A stretch of 64,000 nucleotides of DNA from NCBI GenBank assembly GCA_937919625.1, contig CALFRK010000027.1, forward strand, positions 1-64,000, in the 5' to 3' direction. Of this stretch, positions 54,696-63,199 are shown in pieces (position 1 is the stretch's first letter; every line of letters starts with the position of its first letter). This DNA is from an uncultured Ilumatobacter sp. (GTDB taxonomy: Bacteria; Actinomycetota; Acidimicrobiia; Acidimicrobiales; Ilumatobacteraceae). A model generated the notes under the pieces. That model searched no databases and was not told where the DNA came from. It worked only from the letters and a program-made list of their open reading frames with translations. Position numbers and translations under genes: made by a program.

Positions 54696-55499
54696 ATGAC
54701 CGATAGCGACACGCGAGTTTTGTGTATACCCCATGGCGGTGGGCCGATGCCGGTGATGGGTGACCCGTCCCACGCACGGATGGTCGAGTTCCTGCGGTCT
54801 ACCGAGAGCTCGATCGGCCGACCGTCAGCGATCGTGGTGGTCAGCGCCCACTGGGAGTGTGCCCAACCGACCATCACCTCTGGCAGTGCACCCGGCCTGA
54901 TCTATGACTATGGCGGCTTCCCCGAGGAGACCTACCAACTCGAGTACCCGGCGCCGGGTGCGCCGGACCTGGCGGGCAGCATCGCTCGGCTGTTGACCGA
55001 TGCCGGGTTCGAACCGCAGCTCGACCCGAACCGCGGGTTCGACCACGGCGTGTTCATCCCACTCTTGTTGATGTATCCCGATGCAACGATCCCGGTGATC
55101 CAGCTCTCGATGCTGAGCAGTCTCGACCCTGCCGCCCACATCGCGATGGGTGCCGCCTTGGCGTCACTGGCTCACGACGACGTGCTGGTGCTCGGCTCAG
55201 GCTTCACGTTCCACAACATGAACGCCTTCGGCCCCACACATCCGGTCACCGGCGGCGACCCCGGAAACGAGGCCTTCGAGACCTGGCTCGGCGACACGTG
55301 CACGAACACCGACATCTCCGAGGCCGAACGCACACAACGCCTGATCGATTGGGCCGACGCCCCAGGGGCCCGCTGGTGCCATCCCCGCGAGGAGCACCTA
55401 CTTCCGCTGCACGTTTGCTACGGCGCCGGGGGTGGCCCGGCCACACAGGCTTTCGACGACCTCGTGCTGGGCAAACGGGCCAGCGGCTACGCCTGGTAA
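54696..55499 (+). CDS. DODA-type extradiol dioxygenase-like protein (LigB family)
   Basis: 267 residues. Non-haem Fe(II) enzyme fold shared by LigB, DOPA-4,5-dioxygenase and YgiD. Seen: VLCIPHGGGPMPVMGD (first His ligand), VVVSAHWECAQPTITSG (second His), YDYGGFPEETYQLEYPAPG, and RGFDHGVFIPLLLMYPDA (third His/Asp region). Late GSGFTFHNM holds another His. ATG at 54696 starts just before the first strand. Substrate may be a catechol or DOPA-like compound. The PanB-like gene follows 6 bp later. Confidence 0.9.
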   Translation: MTDSDTRVLCIPHGGGPMPVMGDPSHARMVEFLRSTESSIGRPSAIVVVSAHWECAQPTITSGSAPGLIYDYGGFPEETYQLEYPAPGAPDLAGSIARLLTDAGFEPQLDPNRGFDHGVFIPLLLMYPDATIPVIQLSMLSSLDPAAHIAMGAALASLAHDDVLVLGSGFTFHNMNAFGPTHPVTGGDPGNEAFETWLGDTCTNTDISEAERTQRLIDWADAPGARWCHPREEHLLPLHVCYGAGGGPATQAFDDLVLGKRASGYAW

Positions 55500-55505
55500 C
55501 GCAAC

Positions 55506-56330
55506 ATGCCACGGATACTCGATTACAACGGACAAGACGTGTTCCGTACCGTGACGGTGGCGGAGCTCGTTGCGCTCAGGCATGGGGATCGCAAGCTCGC
55601 TCAAGTCACGGCCGGAACCGCCGCCGAGGCCGCCGCAGCCGAAGCGGCCGGCGTCGAGATGGTGGTTTGCATGTCCGAGTCGGTATCGGCCGTGCGACAG
55701 GGTTCGTCGCGGGTATTCGTGACGGCAGCGATCGACTTCACCGGCGCGGTGACACTCGACGAGCTGTTGGGCGTCGCTCTCGAGTCGTTGTCCAACGGCG
55801 CGGATGCCGTTATCACGGCGCGCCGGTTGGATGTCGTTCGCCGGCTCGCCGACGAGGAGATTCCCGTGATGGGTCATCTCGGCTTCGTCCCCAAGAAGTC
55901 GACCCTGTACGGCGGGATACGCGCTGTCGGAAAGACCGCCGACGAAGCAGCGACGCTGTGGAGGAAGTTCCAGCTTCTCGAAGATGCCGGTGCGTTCGCT
56001 GTCGAGTGCGAACTGATCCCGGCCAAGGTCATGGCTGAAATTAATCGGCGGACCGGCTTGACCACAATTTCGCTCGGTTCGGGCCCTGACGCCGACGTGA
56101 TGTTCCTGTTCAGCTCGGACATCTGCGGAGAAAGCGAACGAACCCCGCGCCATGCTCGGGTGTATGGCGATGTAGCCGCGCTGCATCGCCAGATCGCCGA
56201 CGAGCGAGTGCGGGCGTTGATCTCGTTTCGAGCCGATGTCGCCGACGGAAACTTCCCCGACGACACCGAAGTCGCCCAGATCGACGAAGCTGAGCTGGCA
56301 CGGTTCGTGGATCTGCTCGGCAACGACTGA
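55506..56330 (+). CDS. PanB-like ketopantoate hydroxymethyltransferase family protein
   Basis: 274 residues of the PEP-mutase/PanB TIM-barrel family. Seen: IPVMGHLGFVPKKSTLYGGI, QLLEDAGAFAVECELIPAKV with the catalytic Glu, and TTISLGSGPDADVMFLFSSDICG, matching GAGxxxDGQxLVxxD of PanB in altered form. However, the PanB hallmark MLTAYD is missing and the N-terminus reads LAQVTAGTAAEAAAA. It is therefore a divergent member and may act on another oxo-acid. It is co-directional with the LigB-like gene. Confidence 0.72.
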   Translation: MPRILDYNGQDVFRTVTVAELVALRHGDRKLAQVTAGTAAEAAAAEAAGVEMVVCMSESVSAVRQGSSRVFVTAAIDFTGAVTLDELLGVALESLSNGADAVITARRLDVVRRLADEEIPVMGHLGFVPKKSTLYGGIRAVGKTADEAATLWRKFQLLEDAGAFAVECELIPAKVMAEINRRTGLTTISLGSGPDADVMFLFSSDICGESERTPRHARVYGDVAALHRQIADERVRALISFRADVADGNFPDDTEVAQIDEAELARFVDLLGND

Positions 56331-56446
56331 CAGCGCTCAGATGACTGAGTGTTGTCCGTCACGTCCGCACTTCGATCGCCGTCGTGATTCGATTCAGGGG
56401 TGGTCTGTGGCGGAGGCGTTCAGCGCTCGACAACTGGTGCAGCGCC

Positions 56447-57232
56447 TCATCTGATCGCCACGCCGGGTGAGGCTGAATCGGAGTCGCTCGGGTCCAACAA
56501 CGAGGCGAGGCCGCCCCGGTCGACGAGGTCGATGCACCGATAGCGGAGCTCGATCAATCCTGCGGACTCGAGCATCTTGAGTACGCGCTGCACGCTGGAG
56601 CGCTGAGCTCCGAGCATGCCGGCCAGGCTGCTCTGCGTCGCCTGCACGCGGCCTTGGGCATCGGCCTCCCGGAGCAGGATCGACGCCAGCTGAGATTCGA
56701 TGCCTCCTGCCAACAGGTCGACAAGACGGTTCTGCAGGCCGGCCATCCGCTCGGCCAGCGACACGAACCAGCGTCTGGCGACCAGTGGTCGCGTCTGTAG
56801 CAGGTGATACAGCGCCGCCGAGTCGAGTTCGAGCACTGTGCAGTCCTCAACAGCTCTGGCATCGAATGGCTCGGGATCGCCGAGGAAAACCGGCACGTCG
56901 CCGAACACGTCACCAGGTCGGAGTACCTGCAGGATTACCCGACGCCCCTTGACCTCCCTCGACAACTCGACGGAACCTGTTCGCACCACGTGAACCCTGG
57001 CTGCCGGATCGCCCTGGCGGAACACGAACGTGCCACCTGCGTATGACTGTTCGCCCATCTCCTGGGCGAGCAGCTCGACATCGCCCTCGCCGAGCGGAGA
57101 TCGCGGGCCGCGGCTGAGACAACACGCCAGCCAGGTGCCATAACGTGCCAATCTTGATCCCATCGCACTGAACATACGCCCTGGCGGCCTCGTTGTCGCC
57201 AGCCGATCCGTATCAGACGGACCATGCGGCAT
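56447..57232 (-). CDS. Crp/Fnr-family transcriptional regulator
   Basis: 261 residues. Cyclic-nucleotide-binding fold (about 55-165) with SYAGGTFVFRQGDPAARVHVV, LRPGDVFGDVPVFLGD; then a C-terminal helix-turn-helix (about 190-240) with QATQSSLAGMLGAQRSSVQRVLKMLESAGLIEL. The ligand-binding Glu/Arg pair of cAMP-CRP is not clearly conserved (GDVFGDVPVF), so the signal may differ. There is a positively charged N-terminal extension. Divergent from and next to the NAD(P)HX epimerase gene: the ends are 14 bp apart. Confidence 0.9.
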   Translation of the reverse strand: MPHGPSDTDRLATTRPPGRMFSAMGSRLARYGTWLACCLSRGPRSPLGEGDVELLAQEMGEQSYAGGTFVFRQGDPAARVHVVRTGSVELSREVKGRRVILQVLRPGDVFGDVPVFLGDPEPFDARAVEDCTVLELDSAALYHLLQTRPLVARRWFVSLAERMAGLQNRLVDLLAGGIESQLASILLREADAQGRVQATQSSLAGMLGAQRSSVQRVLKMLESAGLIELRYRCIDLVDRGGLASLLDPSDSDSASPGVAIR

Positions 57233-57246
57233 TGAGGAAGGTGTAC

Positions 57247-58077
57247 CTACGTCACGGCTCTTTCAGCGTCTTCGTTCGTCAGGATGACGCGAAGAATGCT
57301 GCTGCTCGTGAAGTCGGGTGCTGGTCCGGCGCCGATGGCGTCGTACACGGACGGCGGGATCGAGATGTCAGCGAGATACAACTCACCAACACAAACATTG
57401 CCGCGGAGGCCAACCTTGGGTAAACCCAACGTCATCGTCATATTGGCGTTCACCGCCACCCCTGGCGCTGAACCGTCGGTGACGTTGACTCCCGACGGCG
57501 TATCGAGCGACACGACGTGATCACCTAAGTCACCGATCCGGCCGACGAGTTCGCCGATCCGGCCCCGCGGCGCACCCTTCAGGCTGTACCCGATCAGAGC
57601 GTCGATGACGACATCTGAGCGATGGGGCTCGTCCACGACCGGCACCCCCATCCGTTGCAGAATCTCGTACTGATGTACCGGCACCGGAGCGAGCGCTTTC
57701 GCTTGTCGTCCGAGGGTCACGCACACCTCAACTCCGCGGTTGGCAAGGTGGCGCGCGGCGACCAGGCCGCCGCCGCCGTTGCCTCCCGAGCCTGCGAGCA
57801 CCGTGACGGTCGCCGGGCTGAACCTTTTCAGCACCAGTTCGGCCAGATTGCGGCCGGCGTTCTCCATCATCTGAATGAGTTCAATCCGTAGGTCGTGCAT
57901 CATCACTCGGTCGACTTCGATCATCTCTATCACCGTCAACCAACCGATCTCGTCGGATCGGACCGTCGGGTACCTCACGATCCTGATGCCCGGTGGGCGC
58001 TGGATGCGTTCAAAATCTGACTCGGCGACGGTTCCATCTCGATCAAGGCCACGGGAGATTGTCGCATATGACGACAT
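57247..58077 (-). CDS. NAD(P)H-hydrate epimerase
   Basis: 276 residues, YjeF N-terminal domain only. Equilibrates the two epimers of hydrated NAD(P)H for repair. Seen: ELIQMMENAGRNLAELVLKRF, VTVLAGSGGNGGGGLVAARHL (phosphate loop), VVIDALIGYSLKGAPRG with the catalytic Asp, and VVSLDTPSGVNVTDGS. The linked dehydratase domain (NnrD) is absent here. The first ~45 residues are outside the usual domain, so translation may start later at an internal Met. It precedes the Crp gene on the same strand. Confidence 0.88.
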   Translation of the reverse strand: MSSYATISRGLDRDGTVAESDFERIQRPPGIRIVRYPTVRSDEIGWLTVIEMIEVDRVMMHDLRIELIQMMENAGRNLAELVLKRFSPATVTVLAGSGGNGGGGLVAARHLANRGVEVCVTLGRQAKALAPVPVHQYEILQRMGVPVVDEPHRSDVVIDALIGYSLKGAPRGRIGELVGRIGDLGDHVVSLDTPSGVNVTDGSAPGVAVNANMTMTLGLPKVGLRGNVCVGELYLADISIPPSVYDAIGAGPAPDFTSSSILRVILTNEDAERAVT

Positions 58078-58169
58078 CTGGTTGATCGGCAGGTCTCAGA
58101 GGCGTTTGCTGCAATCGACTCGAAGCGCTGCGCCCGCGCAGGCTTCACAACGCTCAAGGAGATTTCGAC

Positions 58170-58685
58170 ATGCATGTATCAACTCTGGCTGTATCGCTGG
58201 CCGGCAACTACGAAGCAGACAGCGCCATCATCGCCGGCCTCGTCGGCGGCGTCGCGATGCTGATGGTCATCTACGGCGGTCGCGCCATGAAGATGACCTC
58301 GATGGATCTGCTACGCACCTTGGGCACCATGATCGTGCCGAAGGCCGCCAAGAACGTCGTCTACGCCGTTGGGCTGATGATGCACCTCATGATGAGCGCA
58401 GGCTTCGGTCTCGTGCATGCCGGTTTGCTCCACGCAGTCGACCCGACCTCCGACGGTGGCGCTGCCGGCCTCGGCGCACTGTTCGGACTCGTCCACGGCG
58501 GAATGGTCACCATCATGATGCCGATCATGTTGACGATGGCCCACCCCCTGGTGCGCAACGGCGACATGCCGGCACCCGGCACCGCAATGACCGGCTTCGG
58601 AAAGCTGACCGCCGCAGGCATTGTGATGGCGCACGTCGTGTTCGGACTGGTAGCCGGTGCGATCTATGTTGCAGCCGCGGGCTGA
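58170..58685 (+). CDS. Met/His-rich four-helix membrane protein
   Basis: 171 residues with four hydrophobic helices. Met and His are concentrated at the helix ends: VGLMMHLMMSAGFGLVHAG, GLVHGGMVTIMMPIMLTMAHP. The pattern resembles actinobacterial DUF6789-type membrane proteins by eye, without firm family assignment. AAGGAG lies 8 nt before the ATG. Malic enzyme and a formate/nitrite transporter follow on the same strand, 47 bp on. The Met/His content suggests metal handling, which is inference only. Confidence 0.75.
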   Translation: MHVSTLAVSLAGNYEADSAIIAGLVGGVAMLMVIYGGRAMKMTSMDLLRTLGTMIVPKAAKNVVYAVGLMMHLMMSAGFGLVHAGLLHAVDPTSDGGAAGLGALFGLVHGGMVTIMMPIMLTMAHPLVRNGDMPAPGTAMTGFGKLTAAGIVMAHVVFGLVAGAIYVAAAG

Positions 58686-58715
58686 ACGCCGACGCCAGGC
58701 CAGGAGGATCCCCAC

Positions 58716-58736
58716 ATGACAGCCAACCCAGCATGA
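58716..58736 (+). CDS. Six-codon leader peptide before malic enzyme
   Basis: ATG ACA GCC AAC CCA GCA TGA encodes MTANPA and its TGA overlaps the malic enzyme ATG (ATGA at 58733-58736). CAGGAGGATC supplies a strong Shine-Dalgarno for this ATG, not for the enzyme, whose own ATG has none. Translation of the enzyme probably depends on reinitiation after this peptide. Confidence 0.55.
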   Translation: MTANPA

Positions 58737-60421
58737 CGGTTCCGGCAGTTTCGACATCGCTACGAGGGCGAGCGCTGTTGAACGACGCATCTCTCAACAA
58801 GGGCACGGCGTTCACATCGGGCGAGCGACAGGCGCTCGGCATCGCCGGGCTACTGCCGCCGCGAATCGAGGCAAGTGATGAACAATGCGCTCGCCTTCGT
58901 GACAAGTACGACCGGCTCCACGACGATCTCGAACGACACATCTTCCTGCGCGCCCTGCAAGACACCAATCAGGTGTTGTTTTATGCGTTTGTCGAGACGC
59001 ATCTGGCCGAAATGCTCCCGGTGCTGTACACGCCGACGGTCGGTGCCGCTTGCCAGCAGTTCAGTCATGTCTATCGCCGACCGCTCGGACTATTCCTGAG
59101 CTATCCCGACCGAGATCAGATCGCGAAGCAACTCGGCGCCGTCGAGGGCGACGTCGACATCGTCGTGGTCACCGACGGTGAACGAATCCTCGGGCTCGGC
59201 GACCAGGGTCTCGGCGGAATGGGCATCCCGATCGGGAAACTGTCGCTGTACACCGCGGCGGGGGGAGTCGATCCGAGGCGCACAATCCCAATCCTGCTCG
59301 ATGTCGGCACCAACAACATCGAACTGCTCGAAGACCCGCTCTACCTCGGTTGGCGTCACGAAAGGGTCACCGGGGCCGAGTACGACGACTTCATCGAACA
59401 ATTCGTGACCACACTCGATTCTCGATTTCCGGGTGTCTTGCTGCAATGGGAAGACTTCGCCGGCCACCACGCCACGCCACTGTTGCACCGATACCGCGAT
59501 CGCCTGCTCAGTTTCAACGACGACATACAGGGCACGGCAGCGGTGGCGCTGGCCACGATTCACGCGGCCGCGACAGTCCAGGGATCGACCCTGGCGGAAC
59601 AAACGATCTGCATCGTGGGGGCCGGATCAGCCGGCACCGGGATCGCCTCAATGTTGCGCGACGCGTTGGCCGAGGACGGCGTCGCAGAATCCGGAGCTCA
59701 GCTCTTCCTCACAGATGCAAACGGCCTGCTGCATGACCGGCGCGACGACCTGCTCAACTTCCAGCTCCCGTTTGCGCAGCCCTGGGATGCGGTCGCCTCG
59801 TGGGCCGACAACGACGGGCCGACGCCCCTCGCCACCGTCGTCGAGCGGGCGCGCTCAACGGTCCTGGTCGGCGTGTCGGGCCAGCCGGGATTGTTCACCG
59901 AGACCATCGTCTCGTCGATGCTGGCGGCAACCGACCGGCCGATCATCCTCCCGCTGTCGAACCCCACGAGCCACGCCGAGGCAATACCGTCAGACCTGTT
60001 TCGTTGGTCCGGCGGCCGGGCGTTGATCGCCACCGGAAGCCCGTTCGACGATGTCGTCCACGATGGGGTGGCCCACACGATTTCCCAGGCAAACAACGTC
60101 TATGTCTTCCCTGGCGTTGGTATGGGAGCCGTGATCTCGAACGCTTCGACGATCACCGATCGGATGCTGCTGGCGGCAGCCCGCAGCGTCGCCGATCACA
60201 GCCCCTGTCGAACCGGGGACACGACCAAGGGTGTACTCCCGCCACTCGAACAGGTACAGACGGTCAGCCGCAGGATCGCCCACGCAGTAGCCGCCGCAGC
60301 AGCAGTTGACGGTGTTGGCGATGACATTGATGGCGAAGAGATCAGTCGCCGCGTCGCACAACGTTGGTGGAACCCCGAATATCCCGAGATCACTCCGAAC
60401 AACAACGAGAGGCCAGAATGA
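58733..60421 (+). CDS. NAD-dependent malic enzyme (malate dehydrogenase, decarboxylating)
   Basis: 562 residues, the long bacterial form. Oxidises and decarboxylates malate to pyruvate. Seen: NQVLFYAFVETHLAEMLPVLYTPTVG (catalytic Tyr in LYTPTVG), the FNDDIQGTAAVALA motif (metal-binding Asp pair), DGERILGLGDQGLGGMGIPIGKL, NAD Rossmann loop CIVGAGSAGTGIASML, and PLSNPTSHAEA. Although the frame is open for 286 codons upstream, the conserved family N-terminus begins here. The stop overlaps the transporter ATG. Confidence 0.94.
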   Translation: MTVPAVSTSLRGRALLNDASLNKGTAFTSGERQALGIAGLLPPRIEASDEQCARLRDKYDRLHDDLERHIFLRALQDTNQVLFYAFVETHLAEMLPVLYTPTVGAACQQFSHVYRRPLGLFLSYPDRDQIAKQLGAVEGDVDIVVVTDGERILGLGDQGLGGMGIPIGKLSLYTAAGGVDPRRTIPILLDVGTNNIELLEDPLYLGWRHERVTGAEYDDFIEQFVTTLDSRFPGVLLQWEDFAGHHATPLLHRYRDRLLSFNDDIQGTAAVALATIHAAATVQGSTLAEQTICIVGAGSAGTGIASMLRDALAEDGVAESGAQLFLTDANGLLHDRRDDLLNFQLPFAQPWDAVASWADNDGPTPLATVVERARSTVLVGVSGQPGLFTETIVSSMLAATDRPIILPLSNPTSHAEAIPSDLFRWSGGRALIATGSPFDDVVHDGVAHTISQANNVYVFPGVGMGAVISNASTITDRMLLAAARSVADHSPCRTGDTTKGVLPPLEQVQTVSRRIAHAVAAAAAVDGVGDDIDGEEISRRVAQRWWNPEYPEITPNNNERPE

Positions 60422-61284
60422 TCCACGCTGCGCAGCCGGACCGAGATTTCCCGGCAGCTCAACATCTCGCTCCGGAGGTCGTGTTGATCGAGATGGCCGA
60501 GGCCGGCTCGAAACGAGCGATGTCGCTGACCAGCCTGCAGGTTCTGATTCTCAGCACGGTTGCCGGCGGGTTCATCACTATCGGGGCGCTATTCAGCACG
60601 CTCATAGCAACAGGCACAGAGAACGAAGGCGTCAAACGTCTGCTGGAAGGTTTTGGGTTCTCTGTCGGATTCTTCCTGGTCGTGCTCAGTGGCGCATTGT
60701 TGTTCACCGAGGTCAACGTCGAACTTCCGGCGACCATGCTCAGCCGCAAACGGGCGGGCAAGAGTTCGTCGTCGATTCGTTCTGCGATCCTGCGCCTCTG
60801 GGTCCTGGCTGCGCTCGGCAACATGATCGGGGCGTTCCTGGTTGGTCAGCTCGTCAGTTACACGCAGAGCTATGGCGCCGGATACGAGGAGCTGCTGAGC
60901 GAGGTTGTTACCTCGAAGATGCGGTACCAAGAGATCGGTGGTTTCGAGGGTGTTCTCCAAGCGGTCCTCTCTGGGGTCATGGGGAACTGGCTTGTCGGAA
61001 TGGCAGCGTTCCTGGCGACGATGGGGCGCACCATCATCGGCAAGTTCATTCCCGTCGTCGTCGTCGTGATGGCCTTCGTAGCAGGTGGGTTTCTGCACAG
61101 TCCCGCCAACATGGCCTACCTCTCGCTGATCCAACCGCTCGAGAATGGGCCCGGCTGGGGAGATGGGCTGGCTTGGGCGGTGGCACCGGCCGCCGTCGGC
61201 AACATCATCGGCGCTTTCTTTCTCGTCGCACTTCCATTCTGGATCGCGAGCAACCGCAACCAAGACGCATCGATCGGCGGCTGA
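60418..61284 (+). CDS. Formate/nitrite transporter (FNT family)
   Basis: 288 residues with six membrane helices. Seen: LQVLILSTVAGGFITIGALF, LVVLSGALLFTEVNVELPATML, LWVLAALGNMIGAFLVGQL, MGNWLVGMAAFLATM, HSPANMAYLSLI and NIIGAFFLVALPFWIASN, the FNT pattern of related half-repeats. FNT proteins move formate, nitrite, hydrosulfide or lactate. Start at the ATG overlapping the malic enzyme stop (ATGA); GAGAGG is close upstream. Coupling to malic enzyme suggests a monocarboxylate as substrate. Note also that BoxC releases formate. Confidence 0.9.
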   Translation: MIHAAQPDRDFPAAQHLAPEVVLIEMAEAGSKRAMSLTSLQVLILSTVAGGFITIGALFSTLIATGTENEGVKRLLEGFGFSVGFFLVVLSGALLFTEVNVELPATMLSRKRAGKSSSSIRSAILRLWVLAALGNMIGAFLVGQLVSYTQSYGAGYEELLSEVVTSKMRYQEIGGFEGVLQAVLSGVMGNWLVGMAAFLATMGRTIIGKFIPVVVVVMAFVAGGFLHSPANMAYLSLIQPLENGPGWGDGLAWAVAPAAVGNIIGAFFLVALPFWIASNRNQDASIGG

Positions 61285-61567
61285 CCCGATGATGCGCGAC
61301 CGGCGCCTTGCTGATCATTGGAAGTCGCTCCCCGTGAGACGGGTTCTCATTATGTGCAACCCGAACCTGTGAGCCGCTGAGCCGTGGACTACTGCTCGTT
61401 CCTCGCCTACCAGCAACTTGGGCGCCGTTCCGGAGCGCCGAAGCACAACAAGAAGCCACCCAAGGCGAGCGCCTTCAGATCTGTCAGACTTTGGATCTCG
61501 AGGCGCGCCGCACGAATCCTGGGGCTCGTCCGCTCGCAGCGTGCTGACGGCGGCGGTCTCGACACGC

Positions 61568-62074
61568 ATGTCTAAGCGATCGATAGCGTCGCGCGGCGGT
61601 AGCTACGTGGCCGGTTCGGCGATGTCGCTCGCATGCATGTCGGTCGCTCCCACTATCCGACTGACGCCGGAATCGGTCAGGGTCGGCATCTCCCCGACGG
61701 ATGTGATCGCCCAGTTTCGGGCTCGGATGAGCGACGGCGCCGACGTCGTGGCGGCGGGCAGTGACACAGTCGTACGTCGGTTCTCAGGTCAAGCCGGCCA
61801 TTTCCGGTACTCGACCGTCGAGGTCGTCACGTTCGGACCGACATGGCTGACCTTCGAACACCTGAAAGGCCCATACAAATCGTGCAACGAGCGGTTCGAG
61901 GCTGCCCCGACCTCCGACGGTGCGCAACTGACACATACGGGTACGTTCGCCCTCAGAGGCGGCCTGCTCACCTGGCCACTCGCCCGAACCGCCGTGAAAC
62001 GCTCCTTCGAACAGCATGTACGAGATCACATGCAGGCACTTCGGCTGGAGCACATCGACCGCCACCCAGATTAG
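61568..62074 (+). CDS. SRPBCC-family protein (polyketide-cyclase-like)
   Basis: 168 residues from the ATG at 61568; a shorter form may start at an internal Met near 61620. START-like fold: SVRVGISPTDVIAQFRARMS, RYSTVEVVTFGPTWLTFEHL, FEAAPTSDGAQLTHTGTFAL, and a long C-terminal helix (VKRSFEQHVRDHMQALRLEH). Such proteins bind hydrophobic ligands. There is no recognised partner; the glutaredoxin gene is convergent. Confidence 0.7.
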   Translation: MSKRSIASRGGSYVAGSAMSLACMSVAPTIRLTPESVRVGISPTDVIAQFRARMSDGADVVAAGSDTVVRRFSGQAGHFRYSTVEVVTFGPTWLTFEHLKGPYKSCNERFEAAPTSDGAQLTHTGTFALRGGLLTWPLARTAVKRSFEQHVRDHMQALRLEHIDRHPD

Positions 62075-62117
62075 GCATCGATGTCATTGGCTCGGCTTGG
62101 CGGCGACTGTGACCCCG

Positions 62118-62465
62118 TCAAGCGGCCGCTGCGTTGCCGTTCAACTTGGCGGACAGCCAACGACCAAATCGGCCGGGCTGTCGTGGCTCCCAACCATCGG
62201 GTACCGCCCAGGGAACATGTTCCTTCGCTGTCGTCAAAATGTCGTCGAGTCTCGGGTTCACAAGAGTGACCGGCCCAACGGTGACAGTGGGGACTGTTTC
62301 GTTGCCACGGGCAGCGGCGCGCACCACCGCCCCGGCTCGCGGGTCGGCCCAGATGTCGACACGCCGATGCGGTATCGCATGCTGGTCGAGTTGGCGCAGA
62401 AGTCGGGCACAGAAGCCGCAACCGGGCCGCCAGTACACCGTGATGTCGGGTTCACGCTTGGACAT
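62118..62465 (-). CDS. Glutaredoxin/mycoredoxin-like protein
   Basis: 115 residues. Thioredoxin fold with redox motif RPGCGFC (CGFC), ITVYWRPGCGFCARLL, and the cis-Pro loop in ETVPTVTVG (TVPTV), then LVNPRLDDIL. The CGFC sequence is close to the CGYC of actinobacterial mycoredoxins, which act with mycothiol; this partner is inferred. A C-terminal tail of ~30 residues (PDGWEPRQPGRFGRWLSAKLN) extends beyond the basic fold. ATG at 62463-62465. Confidence 0.88.
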   Translation of the reverse strand: MSKREPDITVYWRPGCGFCARLLRQLDQHAIPHRRVDIWADPRAGAVVRAAARGNETVPTVTVGPVTLVNPRLDDILTTAKEHVPWAVPDGWEPRQPGRFGRWLSAKLNGNAAAA

Positions 62466-62576
62466 GTACGGGGAACCCCGGAACAATGGATTCGACTTCC
62501 CGAGGCGGAGCGATACCGGGTCGCCTTCTGAAACTTCGACCGGGAAGCACACAAGCAGCGAGGTGGTTTCCTGTGC

Positions 62577-63095
62577 ATGTCGCCCAATGCCGCCATCGAT
62601 CAGACCGGTTTCGGCAATGGCAGGGCTCGCGTGCTGGCTGTGGCTGGTATCACACTGTTCGTCGATCAGATGTCCAAGAGCATCGCGGTCGAGGCGTTCG
62701 CCGACGAATCCAGGCAGTGGGGGCCCTTGCATCTCACCCTGATCCGCAATTCCGGAGGACCGTTCGGGCTGGCATCGGGAGCATCGCTGTTCTGGACGGC
62801 AGTTACCGTGACCGGAACGCTGGCGCTACTCATCGTCGCAACAACCGGACGTTGGAGCGCGGCCCCGGCGCTCGCAGTCGGCGCACTTGCAGGCGGCGCG
62901 GCCGGAAACCTCGTCGACCGCATCGTGCGGGCGCCCGGTTCTGGACGCGGGGCAGTGGTCGATTGGATCGTGGTGGACCCATATCCGCGGGTCTTCAATA
63001 TTGCCGACGTCGCGCTTCGAGGCGGAGCGGTCGTCCTCCTCGTCTCCCTCATCTTTGGTGGACAAACGGTGACCGGATCATTGCAACGAACGTGA
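62577..63095 (+). CDS. lspA: Lipoprotein signal peptidase
   Basis: 172 residues, four membrane helices. Cleaves the signal peptide of prolipoproteins after lipid attachment. Seen: FVDQMSKSIAVEAF, RNSGGPFGLASG (in place of NTGAAFGL), GAAGNLVDRIVRAP with the first catalytic Asp, and VFNIADVALRGG with the second. Convergent with the gene at 63194, itself a predicted lipoprotein that would be a substrate. Confidence 0.9.
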   Translation: MSPNAAIDQTGFGNGRARVLAVAGITLFVDQMSKSIAVEAFADESRQWGPLHLTLIRNSGGPFGLASGASLFWTAVTVTGTLALLIVATTGRWSAAPALAVGALAGGAAGNLVDRIVRAPGSGRGAVVDWIVVDPYPRVFNIADVALRGGAVVLLVSLIFGGQTVTGSLQRT

Positions 63096-63167
63096 CCAGG
63101 GCCCAGCAATGGTCGATCGGGTCGGGGCGTCCAACCTGGACACCCCGCCCCGATCGATCTACGACAC

Positions 63168-63199
63168 GTCTAGTGCCGCATCAGCAAACGGCACTAGAC
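63168..63199. terminator. Bidirectional terminator between lspA and the cupredoxin lipoprotein
   Basis: GTCTAGTGCCG and CGGCACTAGAC are exact complements (11 bp) around a 10-nt loop. The right arm includes the stop codon of the minus-strand gene (63194-63196). The hairpin is 72 bp past the lspA stop. Confidence 0.8.

Noticed and set aside
57875-58732. Upstream extension of the malic enzyme frame
   Set aside because: It covers the antisense of the epimerase gene and the membrane protein gene; it lacks family similarity.
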